Origin: Corynebacterium lipophiloflavum DSM 44291
Lineage (GTDB): Bacteria; Actinomycetota; Actinomycetes; Mycobacteriales; Mycobacteriaceae
Assembly (NCBI RefSeq): GCF_000159635.1
Contig: NZ_GG667193.1
Coordinates: forward strand, 154,422 to 192,524
DNA: 38,103 nt
Reading direction: 5' to 3'
Part shown: positions 17,413-25,525 of the stretch, piece by piece
Layout of the letters: each line of letters opens with the position of its first letter
Position numbering within the stretch: position 1 is the stretch's first letter
Program-made: the position numbers and the translations under genes
The notes under the pieces: generated by a model
What the model saw: only the letters and a program-made list of their open reading frames with translations
Databases searched by the model: none
Told to the model about the DNA's origin: nothing

Positions 17413-17880
17413 ATGGAAGGCGACGGCAACGGTTGGGTCGAAGGCCCCGCGGGCATGAAACTGTGGGGCCGCTTCGGCGCGTCCGGGCTCTTTTTGCAGG
17501 CAGGGGGCCGGGTTCTGCTGCAGCACCGCGCGACGTGGACAGCCCAGGGCGGCACCTGGGCGCTGCCCGGCGGGGCCCGCGACTCGCACGAGACTGTGGA
17601 GCAGACCGCGCTGCGCGAAACGGTGGAGGAGTGCGGGATTGACCCTTCCCTGATCACGGTGACCTCGGCGATGGTCACGGCCGGCCCGTTCGCGTCGGGC
17701 TGGACCTACACCACGGTGTTCGCGTCGACAAACACCGGCGAGCCGATCCCGGTGGAGCCGAACGAGGAGTCGGCGGAGCTGCGCTGGGTTCCAGTGGACG
17801 AGATCCGCGCCTTGCCGCTGCACCCGGGCTTTGAAGCGTCGCTCGACGCGGTTGTCGGGCATACTAAACCGCATGATTGA
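17413..17880 (+). CDS. Nudix hydrolase (MutT-like)
   Basis: The 155-residue protein contains a Nudix box with the spacing GX5EX7REXXEEXG (GARDSHE, then seven residues, then RETVEECGI) at about residues 60-82; the Glu residues bind Mg2+. An aromatic-rich N-terminus (GNGW, LWGRFGASGL) precedes it. The position next to glnX corresponds to mutT3 (Rv0413) in M. tuberculosis. It should hydrolyse a nucleoside diphosphate linked to another moiety; the substrate cannot be told. I prefer ATG 17413 to GTG 17395. It overlaps the following ABC gene by 8 bp. Confidence 0.88.
   Translation: MEGDGNGWVEGPAGMKLWGRFGASGLFLQAGGRVLLQHRATWTAQGGTWALPGGARDSHETVEQTALRETVEECGIDPSLITVTSAMVTAGPFASGWTYTTVFASTNTGEPIPVEPNEESAELRWVPVDEIRALPLHPGFEASLDAVVGHTKPHD
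17860..17867 (+). promoter_or_regulatory. Candidate leaderless promoter of the ABC transporter
   Basis: CATACT / TACTAA within the end of the Nudix coding sequence is 5-7 bases ahead of ATG 17873, which lacks a Shine-Dalgarno. This suggests an additional start for the two ABC genes. Confidence 0.4.
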
Positions 17881-18820
17881 AGTTCACAATCTGACCAAAC
17901 AGTACGGTCCGGTACGCGCGGTCGACGACCTGACGTTCACCGTCACGCCCGGTGTGGTCACGGGCTTCCTCGGGCCCAACGGCGCCGGCAAGTCCACGAC
18001 GATGCGCATGATCCTCGGCCTCGATTCGCCCACCTCGGGCACGGCGCTTATCGACGGCTCCCCGTATGCGTCCCTGGACCAGCCGGCGCGCCGCGTCGGT
18101 GCGCTACTCGACGCCAAAGGGGTGCACCCGAACCGTTCCGCGCGCGCGTCGCTGTTGTGGCAGGCCCAGGCCTCGGGCATTCCGGCCGGGCGCGTCGATG
18201 AGGTGCTAAGCCTCGTCGGCCTCACCGACGTGGCGGCCAAGCGCACGGGCGGCTTCTCGCTCGGCATGGGCCAGCGCCTCGGCATCGCATCGGCGCTTCT
18301 GGGCGACCCGGAGTACCTGATCTTGGACGAGCCGGTCAACGGCCTCGACCCGGAGGGGATCCGCTGGGTGCGCGGCCTGCTGCGCTCCCTGGCGGATGAG
18401 GGCCGCACGATCTTGGTGTCGTCCCACCTGCTGGCCGAGATGGCGCAGACCGCCGATCACCTCATCGTCATTGGCCGCGGCAGGCTCGTGGCGGACACGT
18501 CGGTCCACGACTTCATCAAAGGCAACTCCGCGGTCACCACCGTCGTGCGCCCGGTGGACCCGGCCGCGATGGAGACCGCCCTGGCCGCGGCCGGGGTGAG
18601 CTTCGAGCTAGGCGTCGATGCTGAGGGCAGGCCGACGATCGCCGTGGCGGATCACACCTGCGACGAGATTGGCGCCGTGGCGTTTCGCGCCGGCGTGCAG
18701 TTGGCGGAGCTAAGCGAGCGCCGCGCCTCGCTCGAGGACGCCTACATCCGCTCCACCGAGGGCCACATCCAGTACCAGGCGCAACCCCAGGACACCCCAG
18801 GAGGACAACACCGTGCTTAA
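17873..18820 (+). CDS. ABC-2 type exporter, ATP-binding subunit
   Basis: The 315-residue ATPase begins MIEVHNLTKQYG. It shows Walker A GPNGAGKST, the signature region SLGMGQRLGIA (a variant of LSxGQ), Walker B YLILDEPVNGLDPEG, and the switch His in VSSHLLAEM. A C-terminal accessory domain follows residue 220. The type is the bacitracin/multidrug exporter class (BcrA-like), working with a membrane partner. The gene overlaps the Nudix gene upstream and, by 8 bp, the permease downstream, so ATPase and permease form a unit. The exported compound cannot be deduced. Confidence 0.93.
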   Translation: MIEVHNLTKQYGPVRAVDDLTFTVTPGVVTGFLGPNGAGKSTTMRMILGLDSPTSGTALIDGSPYASLDQPARRVGALLDAKGVHPNRSARASLLWQAQASGIPAGRVDEVLSLVGLTDVAAKRTGGFSLGMGQRLGIASALLGDPEYLILDEPVNGLDPEGIRWVRGLLRSLADEGRTILVSSHLLAEMAQTADHLIVIGRGRLVADTSVHDFIKGNSAVTTVVRPVDPAAMETALAAAGVSFELGVDAEGRPTIAVADHTCDEIGAVAFRAGVQLAELSERRASLEDAYIRSTEGHIQYQAQPQDTPGGQHRA

Positions 18821-19535
18821 CCTTGTGCGCGCAGAGTTTACGAAGCTGCGCTCGACCGCCTCCTTCTACTGGACAACCGGGCTGATCCTGGCGATCGCCG
18901 CCGGCTTCGCCACCGCGTTCGCGGCCCCGGCAGGGGCGGTGTACTTCCCCATCACCGTGGTGATGGCGGTGAGCATGATCTCGGCGATCATCGTGATCGT
19001 GCAGGCGGCGATGGTGGTCACCACCGAGTACCGCTTCGGCCTGCAGTCCACCAATTTCCGGCTCGCGCCGCGGCGCTGGCAGGTGGCCGTGGCCAAACTG
19101 GTGCTCTACGCCGTGCTCGCCGCGCTGACCGTGCTGGTGGCGCTGATTATCGCATTCGTGCTTGCCGACGCCCTCGCCGACGTGCCTGCAAACTGGACGT
19201 CCAACCCCGCCACGCTGCGCGCGCTGTGGGCCGTGCCGCTGGCGACAGCCACGCTGACCATGCTCACCCAGGGCGTGGGCTGGATCGTGCGCAACACCGC
19301 GGGTACCGTCACGTTGGTCTTCGCCTTCCAGTTCGTCGTGGAAACCATCGTCGGGTTCATCCCGGGCATCGGGCGCGATATTGCTCAGTACCTGCCGTTT
19401 TCCAACTACTACGCGTTCGTGACTAACGCGCCGGCGCAGCACGACGACGTGTGGGTTTCCTATGGCATCTTCCTCGCCTGGGCCGTGGTGGCCTGGGTGG
19501 TCGGCGTCGTGTTGCTGCACCGGCGCGACGTGTAG
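18813..19535 (+). CDS. ABC-2 type exporter, membrane subunit
   Basis: The 240-residue protein starts with MLNLVRAEFTKLRST, the amphipathic elbow typical for ABC-2 permeases, followed by about six hydrophobic helices. GTG 18813 is preceded by GGAGGACA inside the ATPase gene. It is the partner of the ATPase directly upstream. It ends 10 bases from the stop of the convergent cardiolipin synthase gene, with no hairpin between them. Confidence 0.9.
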   Translation: MLNLVRAEFTKLRSTASFYWTTGLILAIAAGFATAFAAPAGAVYFPITVVMAVSMISAIIVIVQAAMVVTTEYRFGLQSTNFRLAPRRWQVAVAKLVLYAVLAALTVLVALIIAFVLADALADVPANWTSNPATLRALWAVPLATATLTMLTQGVGWIVRNTAGTVTLVFAFQFVVETIVGFIPGIGRDIAQYLPFSNYYAFVTNAPAQHDDVWVSYGIFLAWAVVAWVVGVVLLHRRDV

Positions 19536-19545
19536 CGTTTCGGGC

Positions 19546-21021
19546 CTACTGCAGCGCCGAGGTCAGCTTCATCACGTTGTCGATGTAGCGGCGGTGCCAC
19601 GGCCTGCGGCTCCATTCCTCCAGCGTGAGCTGGTCGGAGACGTTCATGTAGGTCTGGGCGAGCGTGTACATGTCGTCGAGAAGCGAGCCGGAGGCGACAA
19701 ACAGCGAGCTTTCGTAGTTCAGCGAGAACGAGCGCATGTCCATGTTGGAGGAGCCGAGGACGCCGACGCACGTGTGGCGGCCGGGATCGGCCAGCGCGAA
19801 CTTCGTGTGCAGCACGTACGGGGCGGGGAAGCGCCAGATGTGCACGCCCGCGCGCAGAAGCTGCTCGTAGTAGGACGACTGTGCGTGGTTGACCATGAAC
19901 TGGTCGGCCTTCTCTCCGACGAGCAAATCGACGCGCACCCCGCGGTAGCAGGCGGTGGTCACCGCCTCGAGCAGCGAATCCTCGGGCACGAAATAGGGCG
20001 AGCACAAGATCAGGCGTTCGCGCGCGTGGTGGATCAGGGTGTTGAACATCCGCAGGTTCGGTTCGGCCTGGTAGCCGGGGCCGGAGGGGATGAGCTGCAC
20101 GATGTGCTCGCCAGGCTTATCGACACCCAACCGACGCGGCGGCAGCAACTCAATCGCCTCCCCGGACTCGGTGAACCAGTCGACGGCGAACATTGACTCC
20201 AGGGATGTCACGATCGGGCCCTCGAGCTCGACGAACGCGTCAATCCACTGCCGCCCCGCCCGGCGGTGGTTGCGCATCAGGTAACTGCGGTCGATGAGGT
20301 TGAGCGAGCCCATCATGGCGACGTGTCCGTCGACGATGACCACCTTGCGGTGGTTGCGCAGGTCGGGGCGGCGGAAGCGGCCCCGCCACGGCTGTAGCGG
20401 CAGCATCAGGTACCAGTCGATGCCGGCGCGCGTCAGCTTGCGCGTCATGCGCCGGAAGCCGGGGTACTTCAGCGAACCAATGTGGTCGAGCAGCAGTCGC
20501 ACGTGCACGCCGCGGGCCACCGCCCGCTCCATCGCCTCGAAGACGATCCCGGTGGTGTCATCCCAGGCCACAGCGTAGATTTCAATGTCCACGTAGTGCT
20601 CGGAGGCGTCGATAAGCTGCGCGATGCGACGGATGGCGAGCTCGTAGTCGGACCAGACGTGGCGCACGTTGGCGTCGACGGCGGGAAAACCCGTCAGCGC
20701 GCGGTGCAGGCGCACGATCGCCTCCTTGTCAGCCCCGATCTCCGCGTCGGGCGGAAGGTCGGGGATGTCGGTGTGCACGTTGGTGATCTCGGCCTGGGCG
20801 CGCTGCTGGATGCGGTGGCGGTGCCGGTTGAAAAAGCTCGAGCCCATCAGCAGGTACAGCGGCAGGCCCAAAAACGGCAGCAGCAAAATGAGCAGCAGCC
20901 ACGCATTGGCTGCCGACGGGCGCCGGTTCGACGGCACGATGCCGATCATGACGAATTTGATCGCGTAATCGATCAGCATGGCGACGAGCTGCCAGTAACT
21001 GATATCTAGTGAGAATGACAT
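19546..21021 (-). CDS. cls: Cardiolipin synthase (PLD family)
   Basis: The 491-residue membrane enzyme has two N-terminal membrane segments (about 8-28 and 38-60, PLDNc type) and two phospholipase-D HKD motifs: HRKVVIVDGHVAMMGSLN near residue 220 and HTKFALADPGRHTCVGVLGS near residue 410. Bacterial enzymes of this type join phosphatidylglycerol molecules to cardiolipin. The length is close to the E. coli ClsA class. The gene lies 7 bases behind xth on the same strand and is likely the last gene of def-GNAT-xth-cls. Confidence 0.93.
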   Translation of the reverse strand: MSFSLDISYWQLVAMLIDYAIKFVMIGIVPSNRRPSAANAWLLLILLLPFLGLPLYLLMGSSFFNRHRHRIQQRAQAEITNVHTDIPDLPPDAEIGADKEAIVRLHRALTGFPAVDANVRHVWSDYELAIRRIAQLIDASEHYVDIEIYAVAWDDTTGIVFEAMERAVARGVHVRLLLDHIGSLKYPGFRRMTRKLTRAGIDWYLMLPLQPWRGRFRRPDLRNHRKVVIVDGHVAMMGSLNLIDRSYLMRNHRRAGRQWIDAFVELEGPIVTSLESMFAVDWFTESGEAIELLPPRRLGVDKPGEHIVQLIPSGPGYQAEPNLRMFNTLIHHARERLILCSPYFVPEDSLLEAVTTACYRGVRVDLLVGEKADQFMVNHAQSSYYEQLLRAGVHIWRFPAPYVLHTKFALADPGRHTCVGVLGSSNMDMRSFSLNYESSLFVASGSLLDDMYTLAQTYMNVSDQLTLEEWSRRPWHRRYIDNVMKLTSALQ

Positions 21022-21028
21022 GGCGGAT

Positions 21029-21808
21029 CTAGCGCACTTCGTCGTAGGCGAACGCTGTGGTGTCGAAGTCGGCGATCACCGGCGCGTGGTCGCTCGCGCC
21101 CTTGCCGCGGCGCTCGTCGACATCCACCCACGCTTTGACCAGCTTGCCGGCCAGCGGGGGCGTGGCCAGCAGAAAATCGATCAACATGCCCTGGTTTTTC
21201 TGAAAGCGCATCGCCTTGTAGTCCCAGAAGGAGTAAGCGTCGTCGTGGCGGATCTCCACAAGGCCGGCCTCGAGCAGCATCTCGAAAGCGGCGCGCTCCG
21301 GCTCTGTGACGTGCGTCTTGCCCTCGAACCAGGCGATGTCCCACACGCTGCTATCGCGCGGGGCGATGTTGAAGTCCCCGGTGAAAAGCTGCGGGGTCTG
21401 CGCCGCGACCTCGTGCTGCAGGGAATAGAGAAACTGCAGCTTGTAGTCGTAGTGCGGGTGGCCGATCTCGCGGCCGTTAGGCACGTACAGCGACCACACC
21501 TCCACCCCACCGCAGGTCGCGCCGACGGCGCGCGCCTCGACGCTGCCCTCGTAGGCGGGCTGGTGGTCAAACTGCGTGCGCACATCCTCTAACCCGACCC
21601 GGGAGGCCAGCGCGACACCGTTCCACTGGTTCGTCCCCACGTGCGCGACCTCGTAGCCGGCGGCCTCGAACACGGCGTAGGGAAACTTCGCTTCGCTGGT
21701 TTTCGTCTCCTGCATGGCTAACACGTCGACGTCGTTGCGCTCGAGGAACGCGACGATGCGCTCGGCGCGGCTGCGCACCGAGTTGACGTTGAAGGTGGCG
21801 ATCCGCAT
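21029..21808 (-). CDS. xth: Exodeoxyribonuclease III / AP endonuclease
   Basis: The 259-residue EEP-fold nuclease repairs abasic sites and degrades 3' ends. Motifs: MRIATFNVNSVRSR at the N-terminus, the metal-binding Glu in AMQETK, LYVPNGR, GDFNIAPRD and the catalytic SDHAPV near the C-terminus. ATG 21808 follows the GNAT stop by 9 bases. The order def, GNAT, xth equals Rv0429c-Rv0428c-Rv0427c of M. tuberculosis. Confidence 0.96.
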   Translation of the reverse strand: MRIATFNVNSVRSRAERIVAFLERNDVDVLAMQETKTSEAKFPYAVFEAAGYEVAHVGTNQWNGVALASRVGLEDVRTQFDHQPAYEGSVEARAVGATCGGVEVWSLYVPNGREIGHPHYDYKLQFLYSLQHEVAAQTPQLFTGDFNIAPRDSSVWDIAWFEGKTHVTEPERAAFEMLLEAGLVEIRHDDAYSFWDYKAMRFQKNQGMLIDFLLATPPLAGKLVKAWVDVDERRGKGASDHAPVIADFDTTAFAYDEVR

Positions 21809-21817
21809 GCGTCAACA

Positions 21818-22762
21818 CTAACCCAGAAGGGCGTAGCGTTGCCGATGGTGCTCCACAAAACCCAGCTTCTGGTACAGCCCGATCGCCGCCGCGTTGCCCG
21901 CGCGCACGTGCAGGTAGGCCTCGTCGGCTCCCTGGTCGAAACCCCACGCCAACAGCGACGCACCGAGCGCGGTGCCCAGCCCGCGCCGGCGCAGCTCCGG
22001 GGCGACCTCCACGGCCGAATACCCGAGCCACACGCGCCCGTCCTCCGACTCGGTGAACGTCGCTCTGGTCACGGCCACGGTTTCGCCGCCGCGGGTGAGC
22101 CTGGCGTACGCGATGCGCCCGTCGATGGGGCGGATCGCGTCGGCGGGAAGCTGCTGGCCGCGGAAGTGGTACATCGACAGCCACGCCTCGTCGGGGGTGT
22201 CGAGCACCTCGAAATCCGCAGCGACGTCCCCGCCGTCCAACGTGCGCGTCATCACCAAAATCTCCTCCCCGAGCGACCACTGCGGGGTGAGGATTTTCAG
22301 CGCGGGTTTGCCAATGCGCTCCGGGATCAGCAACTGCAGCGGCTTGCCGCGTTGTTCGTAGAACTCAGTGAGCTTGTCCAGCGGCACCGGGTTGAACCCC
22401 GCCGAGTAGCCAATCGGGGTCGCCGAATTAGAGCGCTCGGCGATGTCGGCACCGGCGCGTGCGAGCCAGCCGTCGATAAGCTCCTGCTCCTGGCCGGGAA
22501 ACGCCTTGGCGTAAGCAACCTCGACCGCGCGGATGTCGCTGTTGCGCACCGTGCGCGGCGACAGCTTCTTCACGATGTGGACGTGTTCAATCTCGATCGC
22601 GTCCTTGAACGACGGAAAGCCTCCGACCTCCTGGGGGCGGATCACCAACGGATCGAGCGAGATCACGTGCCCGATGACGTCGCTTGAGTGCTCACCGATG
22701 CGCTGGCGCACCACCACCCGATCACCGGGCTGGATGTCATCGGAGCGGAAGAATCGGGCCAT
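21818..22762 (-). CDS. GNAT-family N-acetyltransferase with SH3-like N-terminus (Rv0428c-like)
   Basis: From ATG 22762 the protein has 314 residues. The first 65 or so (PGDRVVVRQRIGEHSSDVIGHVISL) look like a small beta-barrel. The C-terminal 140 residues form the GNAT fold with the acetyl-CoA loop RRRGLGTALG and a final NAAAIGLYQKLGF. It corresponds in position and architecture to M. tuberculosis Rv0428c. The acceptor substrate is unknown; linkage with peptide deformylase suggests protein or peptide N-terminus processing, but this is inference. Its ATG shares the A with the def stop TGA, so translation is coupled. Confidence 0.88.
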   Translation of the reverse strand: MARFFRSDDIQPGDRVVVRQRIGEHSSDVIGHVISLDPLVIRPQEVGGFPSFKDAIEIEHVHIVKKLSPRTVRNSDIRAVEVAYAKAFPGQEQELIDGWLARAGADIAERSNSATPIGYSAGFNPVPLDKLTEFYEQRGKPLQLLIPERIGKPALKILTPQWSLGEEILVMTRTLDGGDVAADFEVLDTPDEAWLSMYHFRGQQLPADAIRPIDGRIAYARLTRGGETVAVTRATFTESEDGRVWLGYSAVEVAPELRRRGLGTALGASLLAWGFDQGADEAYLHVRAGNAAAIGLYQKLGFVEHHRQRYALLG

Positions 22763-23334
22763 CAGTGGCCGAACGGGTCTTCGTCGGTGCCCGGCAGCCA
22801 CGTGTTGCCGGGGGTGTTCCAGCCGTTGTCGCGGATCACGCGCTTCGCCTCGCGCTTGTAGCGGCCGGTGAGCACATCGGTGTAGACAACACCGTCCAGG
22901 TGGCCCACCTCATGCTGCAGGCAGCGGGCGAAAAACCCCTCGCCCTCGACCACGACCTCGTCGCCGTTCTCATCCAGGCCAGTGACCTTCGCCCAGCTCG
23001 CGCGGCCCGTCGGCCAGGACTCGCCCGGTACCGACAGGCACCCCTCGTCGTCGTCACCGTCATCGCTCGGCATCGTCTTCGGCACCTCGGATGTTTCCAG
23101 CACCGGGTTGATCACGGTGCCGCGGCGCATCCGGTCGCCGTCGGGGCAGTGGTAGACGAACAGGCGCAGCGGCACACCAACCTGGTTCGCCGCCAGCCCC
23201 ACGCCGTAAGCGGCGTCCATGGTTTCGTGCATGTCCGCGATCAGTTCCTGCAGCTCAGCAACCGGCTGCTCGACCGCCTTCGTCGGTTCGTGCAACACCG
23301 GGTCGCCGTGGATCACGATGGGTCGAATTGTCAT
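22762..23334 (-). CDS. def: Peptide deformylase
   Basis: It removes the formyl group from N-terminal Met of nascent proteins; the metal is Fe2+ or Zn2+. All three motifs are present in the 190-residue protein: [10 protein letters not shown] (about 45), EGCLSVPGE (about 105) with the metal-ligand Cys, and QHEVGHLDG (about 145) with the HExxH ligands. There is an acidic insert (DDGDDDEG) just before motif 2. The start was set at ATG 23334 ([18 protein letters not shown]); a longer frame exists but would overlap DUF3263. A TAATAT -10 seven bases upstream indicates a leaderless mRNA. Confidence 0.97.
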   Translation of the reverse strand: MTIRPIVIHGDPVLHEPTKAVEQPVAELQELIADMHETMDAAYGVGLAANQVGVPLRLFVYHCPDGDRMRRGTVINPVLETSEVPKTMPSDDGDDDEGCLSVPGESWPTGRASWAKVTGLDENGDEVVVEGEGFFARCLQHEVGHLDGVVYTDVLTGRYKREAKRVIRDNGWNTPGNTWLPGTDEDPFGH

Positions 23335-23350
23335 GCTTAATATATTAGGC
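23335..23350. promoter_or_regulatory. Shared palindromic -10 for divergent leaderless genes
   Basis: Only 16 bp separate the two divergent ATG codons. They contain the perfect palindrome TAATATATTA (23338-23347). Read either way, TAATAT is followed by 7 bases and then an ATG (23351 on plus, 23334 on minus). Outer bases ATGC and GCAT extend the symmetry into both start codons. Confidence 0.75.
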
Positions 23351-23566
23351 ATGCTTACCGACGCCGACCTCACACTCCTGGACTTCGAAGCCACCGCCCC
23401 CAGGTCCGTCGGTGCGAAGGAGGATGCGATCAGGTCCGTTCTGGGCCTAACGCCGATTCGCTACTACCAGCGGCTGAACGTGCTGCTGGATTCTTCGGAG
23501 GCGTTGGCGGCGCGGCCGCAGCTGGTGCGGCGTTTGCAGCGGGTGCGGGACCGATCTGTGGGGTGA
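23351..23566 (+). CDS. DUF3263 protein (Rv0430-like)
   Basis: The small protein of 71 residues has the DUF3263 core: [20 protein letters not shown], then [21 protein letters not shown] and [11 protein letters not shown]. The central part looks like a helix-turn-helix, so DNA binding is plausible, but no function is known to me. In M. tuberculosis the same gene (Rv0430) is divergent from def, as here. No Shine-Dalgarno is present, and ATG 23351 fits a leaderless transcript. The final codons and the stop TGA coincide with the first bases of repeat array B. Confidence 0.88.
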   Translation: MLTDADLTLLDFEATAPRSVGAKEDAIRSVLGLTPIRYYQRLNVLLDSSEALAARPQLVRRLQRVRDRSVG

Positions 23567-23717
23567 GATGTCACGGTCGGCAATTTCGCGACCGTGACCA
23601 CCTGGGCTTTTGCTGCGCCACTCTCGCCCACCGTGACATTCCAGATGTCACGGTCGGCAATTTCGCGACCGTGACCACCTGGGCTTTTGCTGCGCCACTC
23701 TCGCCCACCGTGACATT
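23565..23717 (+). repeat. Repeat array B: two identical 74-bp units
   Basis: Units begin with GATGTCACGGTC at 23567 and 23644, a 77-bp period. The 74 bases 23567-23640 and 23644-23717 are identical. Each contains GTCACGGTC...GACCGTGAC as an 11-nt-loop hairpin, then ACCTGGGCTTTTGC, and ends ACCGTGACATT. The family is the same as arrays A and C by outer arms, central motif and orientation, but with a different left part. Confidence 0.92.
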
Positions 23718-23761
23718 GCGCCTCAGGGAACCCCGGTATCGAAGCAGCTGTCTAATCCAAT

Positions 23762-24699
23762 ATGGACAATACGTACGGCGAACCGGACTGGCGTTCCCCG
23801 CTAGCCGAATCCCTGGTCGACCTGCGCTCGCTCCCGTTGGATGATCCCCTCCGGAATCTCGAGAAAAGTGGGCTCGTCCGGGTGGCGGGCCAGATCGCGA
23901 TGCCCATCGATCTCTTCGCAGGGTTGGCTTTCCACGAACAGCTTTCGTGGAGGCGCTGGCACGCGGCCGCAATGCCTACCAGGCAGTTCTCACAGGGAGA
24001 TCGGCGGCGCGCGTGCTGGGCATGTGGGTGGTGTCTTTGTCGCCGGAGCCGGTTGAGCTGGCACTCCCTAGCGGAGAGGTCCCGCCGACGTATCGGAGGG
24101 ATCGCAGCGTGGCGTGCCGTCGCCGCTGCGTCGACACGTGGGTCGATGTTTACGGTGTGCGGACGACCCCGCCGATCCGGACATTCATCGACATCGCCCG
24201 CGATCACGGCTTCGCGAAGGGGCTGATCGCGGCCGACTGGCTTCTCGCCAACGGCTTCGAGCGCGATGATCTCTACCGGGAGCTCGCCGCCGCGGGGCCG
24301 ATGCGTCACGTGCGTGTCGTGCGCCGTTGCATCGCATTGGCCACGGCGCAGTCGGAATCGCCGTACGAGTCCCTCGCGCGCGCCGTTCTCATCGAGGCCG
24401 GTGTGCAGGGCATCGAGCTGCAAGTGTGGGCTGGAGGCTTCCGCATGGACATGCTTATCGGCGGCTGGCTGGCAATCGAGATCGACGGCGACGTGAAGTA
24501 TTCCGATGATCCCGGGCTGACGATCCGGCAGGAGTACGAGCGTCAGAAGTCCTTGGGGAACATGGGGTTTGTTTTTCTGCGGTATAGCCCGCGGCATCTG
24601 CGGGAGAGGCCGGGTGACTTTGTGCAACAGGTTCTGTTCAGGCTTGAGGCGGCGGCTCCGCACGGCGCGTCGCAGTACCCGCGGCAGATCCGAAGGTAA
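23762..24699 (+). pseudogene. Frameshifted AbiEi-like / DUF559 endonuclease-domain protein
   Basis: Two overlapping frames together give one protein of the actinobacterial family with an AbiEi-type winged-helix N-terminus and a DUF559 (Vsr-like, PD-(D/E)XK) C-terminus. The first frame, from ATG 23762, gives LEKSGLVRVAGQIAMPIDLFAG...SWRRWHA. The second, open from about 23947 to 24699, gives AYQAVLTGRSAARVLGMWVV, FIDIARDHGF, then the nuclease part ESPYESLARAVLIEAG, RMDMLIGGWLAIEIDGDVKY and MGFVFLRYSP. Loss of one base around 23950-23990 would explain the break. A sequencing error or a -1 frameshift is less likely but possible. The nuclease residues Glu, Asp and E-x-D are all kept. The gene interrupts the DUF3263-LytR_C order known from mycobacteria and follows repeat array B. 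Confidence 0.75.
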
Positions 24700-24702
24700 T
24701 AG
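24697..24702 (+). promoter_or_regulatory. -10 element of the LytR_C gene overlapping a stop codon
   Basis: TAATAG includes the TAA stop of the preceding gene. The first start codon GTG 24713 lies 10 bases further, so the leader would be 0-4 nt. Confidence 0.45.
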
Positions 24703-24712
24703 TGTTGCTAGT

Positions 24713-25516
24713 GTGACTACTGTGAATCCTGGTAACGGAAACCGCGACGACTTCGCGGGCGAGGTGGATGAGTACCGCGGTTCGCACCGCCGCGACGAGG
24801 GCTACGACGAGGGCTACGACGAGGGCCGCGAAGAAGGCTACGACGACGCTGGCGGGAGCACCGCCGCGGTCGCCGGGGGCATCCCGAAGCGGGGACTGGC
24901 GATGATCCTCATAGCCGTTGCCTCAATTCTGCTGCTCTGGGGCCTGTACGCTCTGACGCAGAAGGACGGCGCGGACACACCGAACACAGCTGCAAACACC
25001 GCGAACCCGGCGGCGGGCTCGGCACCCGCCCAGCAGCCGAAGCAGCAGCCCCAAAACCAGCCACAGAACCAGCCACAGAACCAAAACCCAGCTCAAAACC
25101 CGGCACCCCAGAACCAGAACCCAACCCAACCCCAGAACCCCACACCAGCACCAGCCCCCGCGCCCAACCAGGGACCGGCGCTGACAAAGGCAAACGCAAT
25201 GGTGTTCGTGTTCAACAACTCGCCCAACCCTGGCCTGGCCGGCTCGACGGCGGACAAGCTTGCCCCGGAGTACACGGTGGCGAACAAGAGCGCGGACTCC
25301 ACGACAATGAACTTGCCCGAGCAGCGTTACGGTATTTTCCCGCGCACGACGGTGTTCTTTGATCCGTCGATGAGCGGTGCTGAGCAGGTTGCGGCTGAGG
25401 TGGCGCGTCAGGTGGGCGGTGTAGCCACGCCGGTTACGGACGTGCCGCAGGGTGCGACGCTACCGGATCAGGTTCGCGGCAACCGCGAGGCCATCTCTGT
25501 CGTGCTCACCGGCTAA
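24713..25516 (+). CDS. Membrane-anchored LytR_C-domain protein (Rv0431-like)
   Basis: The 267-residue protein has a charged N-terminus with repeats of GYDEG, one membrane helix (LAMILIAVASILLLWGLYAL, about residues 61-81), and an external linker of some 70 residues almost wholly of Pro, Gln, Asn and Ala built from short DNA tandem repeats. A C-terminal LytR_C domain (VFVFNNSPNPGLAGSTADKL to the end) follows. Its place before ybdK matches Rv0431. The domain is found attached to LytR-CpsA-Psr ligases or alone, outside the membrane; a cell-wall role is likely but unproven. GTG 24713 or GTG 24722 may start it. Confidence 0.87.
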   Translation: MTTVNPGNGNRDDFAGEVDEYRGSHRRDEGYDEGYDEGREEGYDDAGGSTAAVAGGIPKRGLAMILIAVASILLLWGLYALTQKDGADTPNTAANTANPAAGSAPAQQPKQQPQNQPQNQPQNQNPAQNPAPQNQNPTQPQNPTPAPAPAPNQGPALTKANAMVFVFNNSPNPGLAGSTADKLAPEYTVANKSADSTTMNLPEQRYGIFPRTTVFFDPSMSGAEQVAAEVARQVGGVATPVTDVPQGATLPDQVRGNREAISVVLTG

Positions 25517-25519
25517 CAT
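25514..25519 (+). promoter_or_regulatory. -10 element of ybdK overlapping a stop codon
   Basis: TAACAT contains the TAA stop of the LytR_C gene. Six bases later ATG 25526 begins, without a Shine-Dalgarno; a leaderless transcript is expected. Confidence 0.5.
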
Positions 25520-25525
25520 TGCCTC

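Noticed and set aside
23335..23394. Longer def start at 23394
   Set aside because: It would overlap the beginning of DUF3263 and add 20 residues unlike the family; [14 protein letters not shown] is the normal start.
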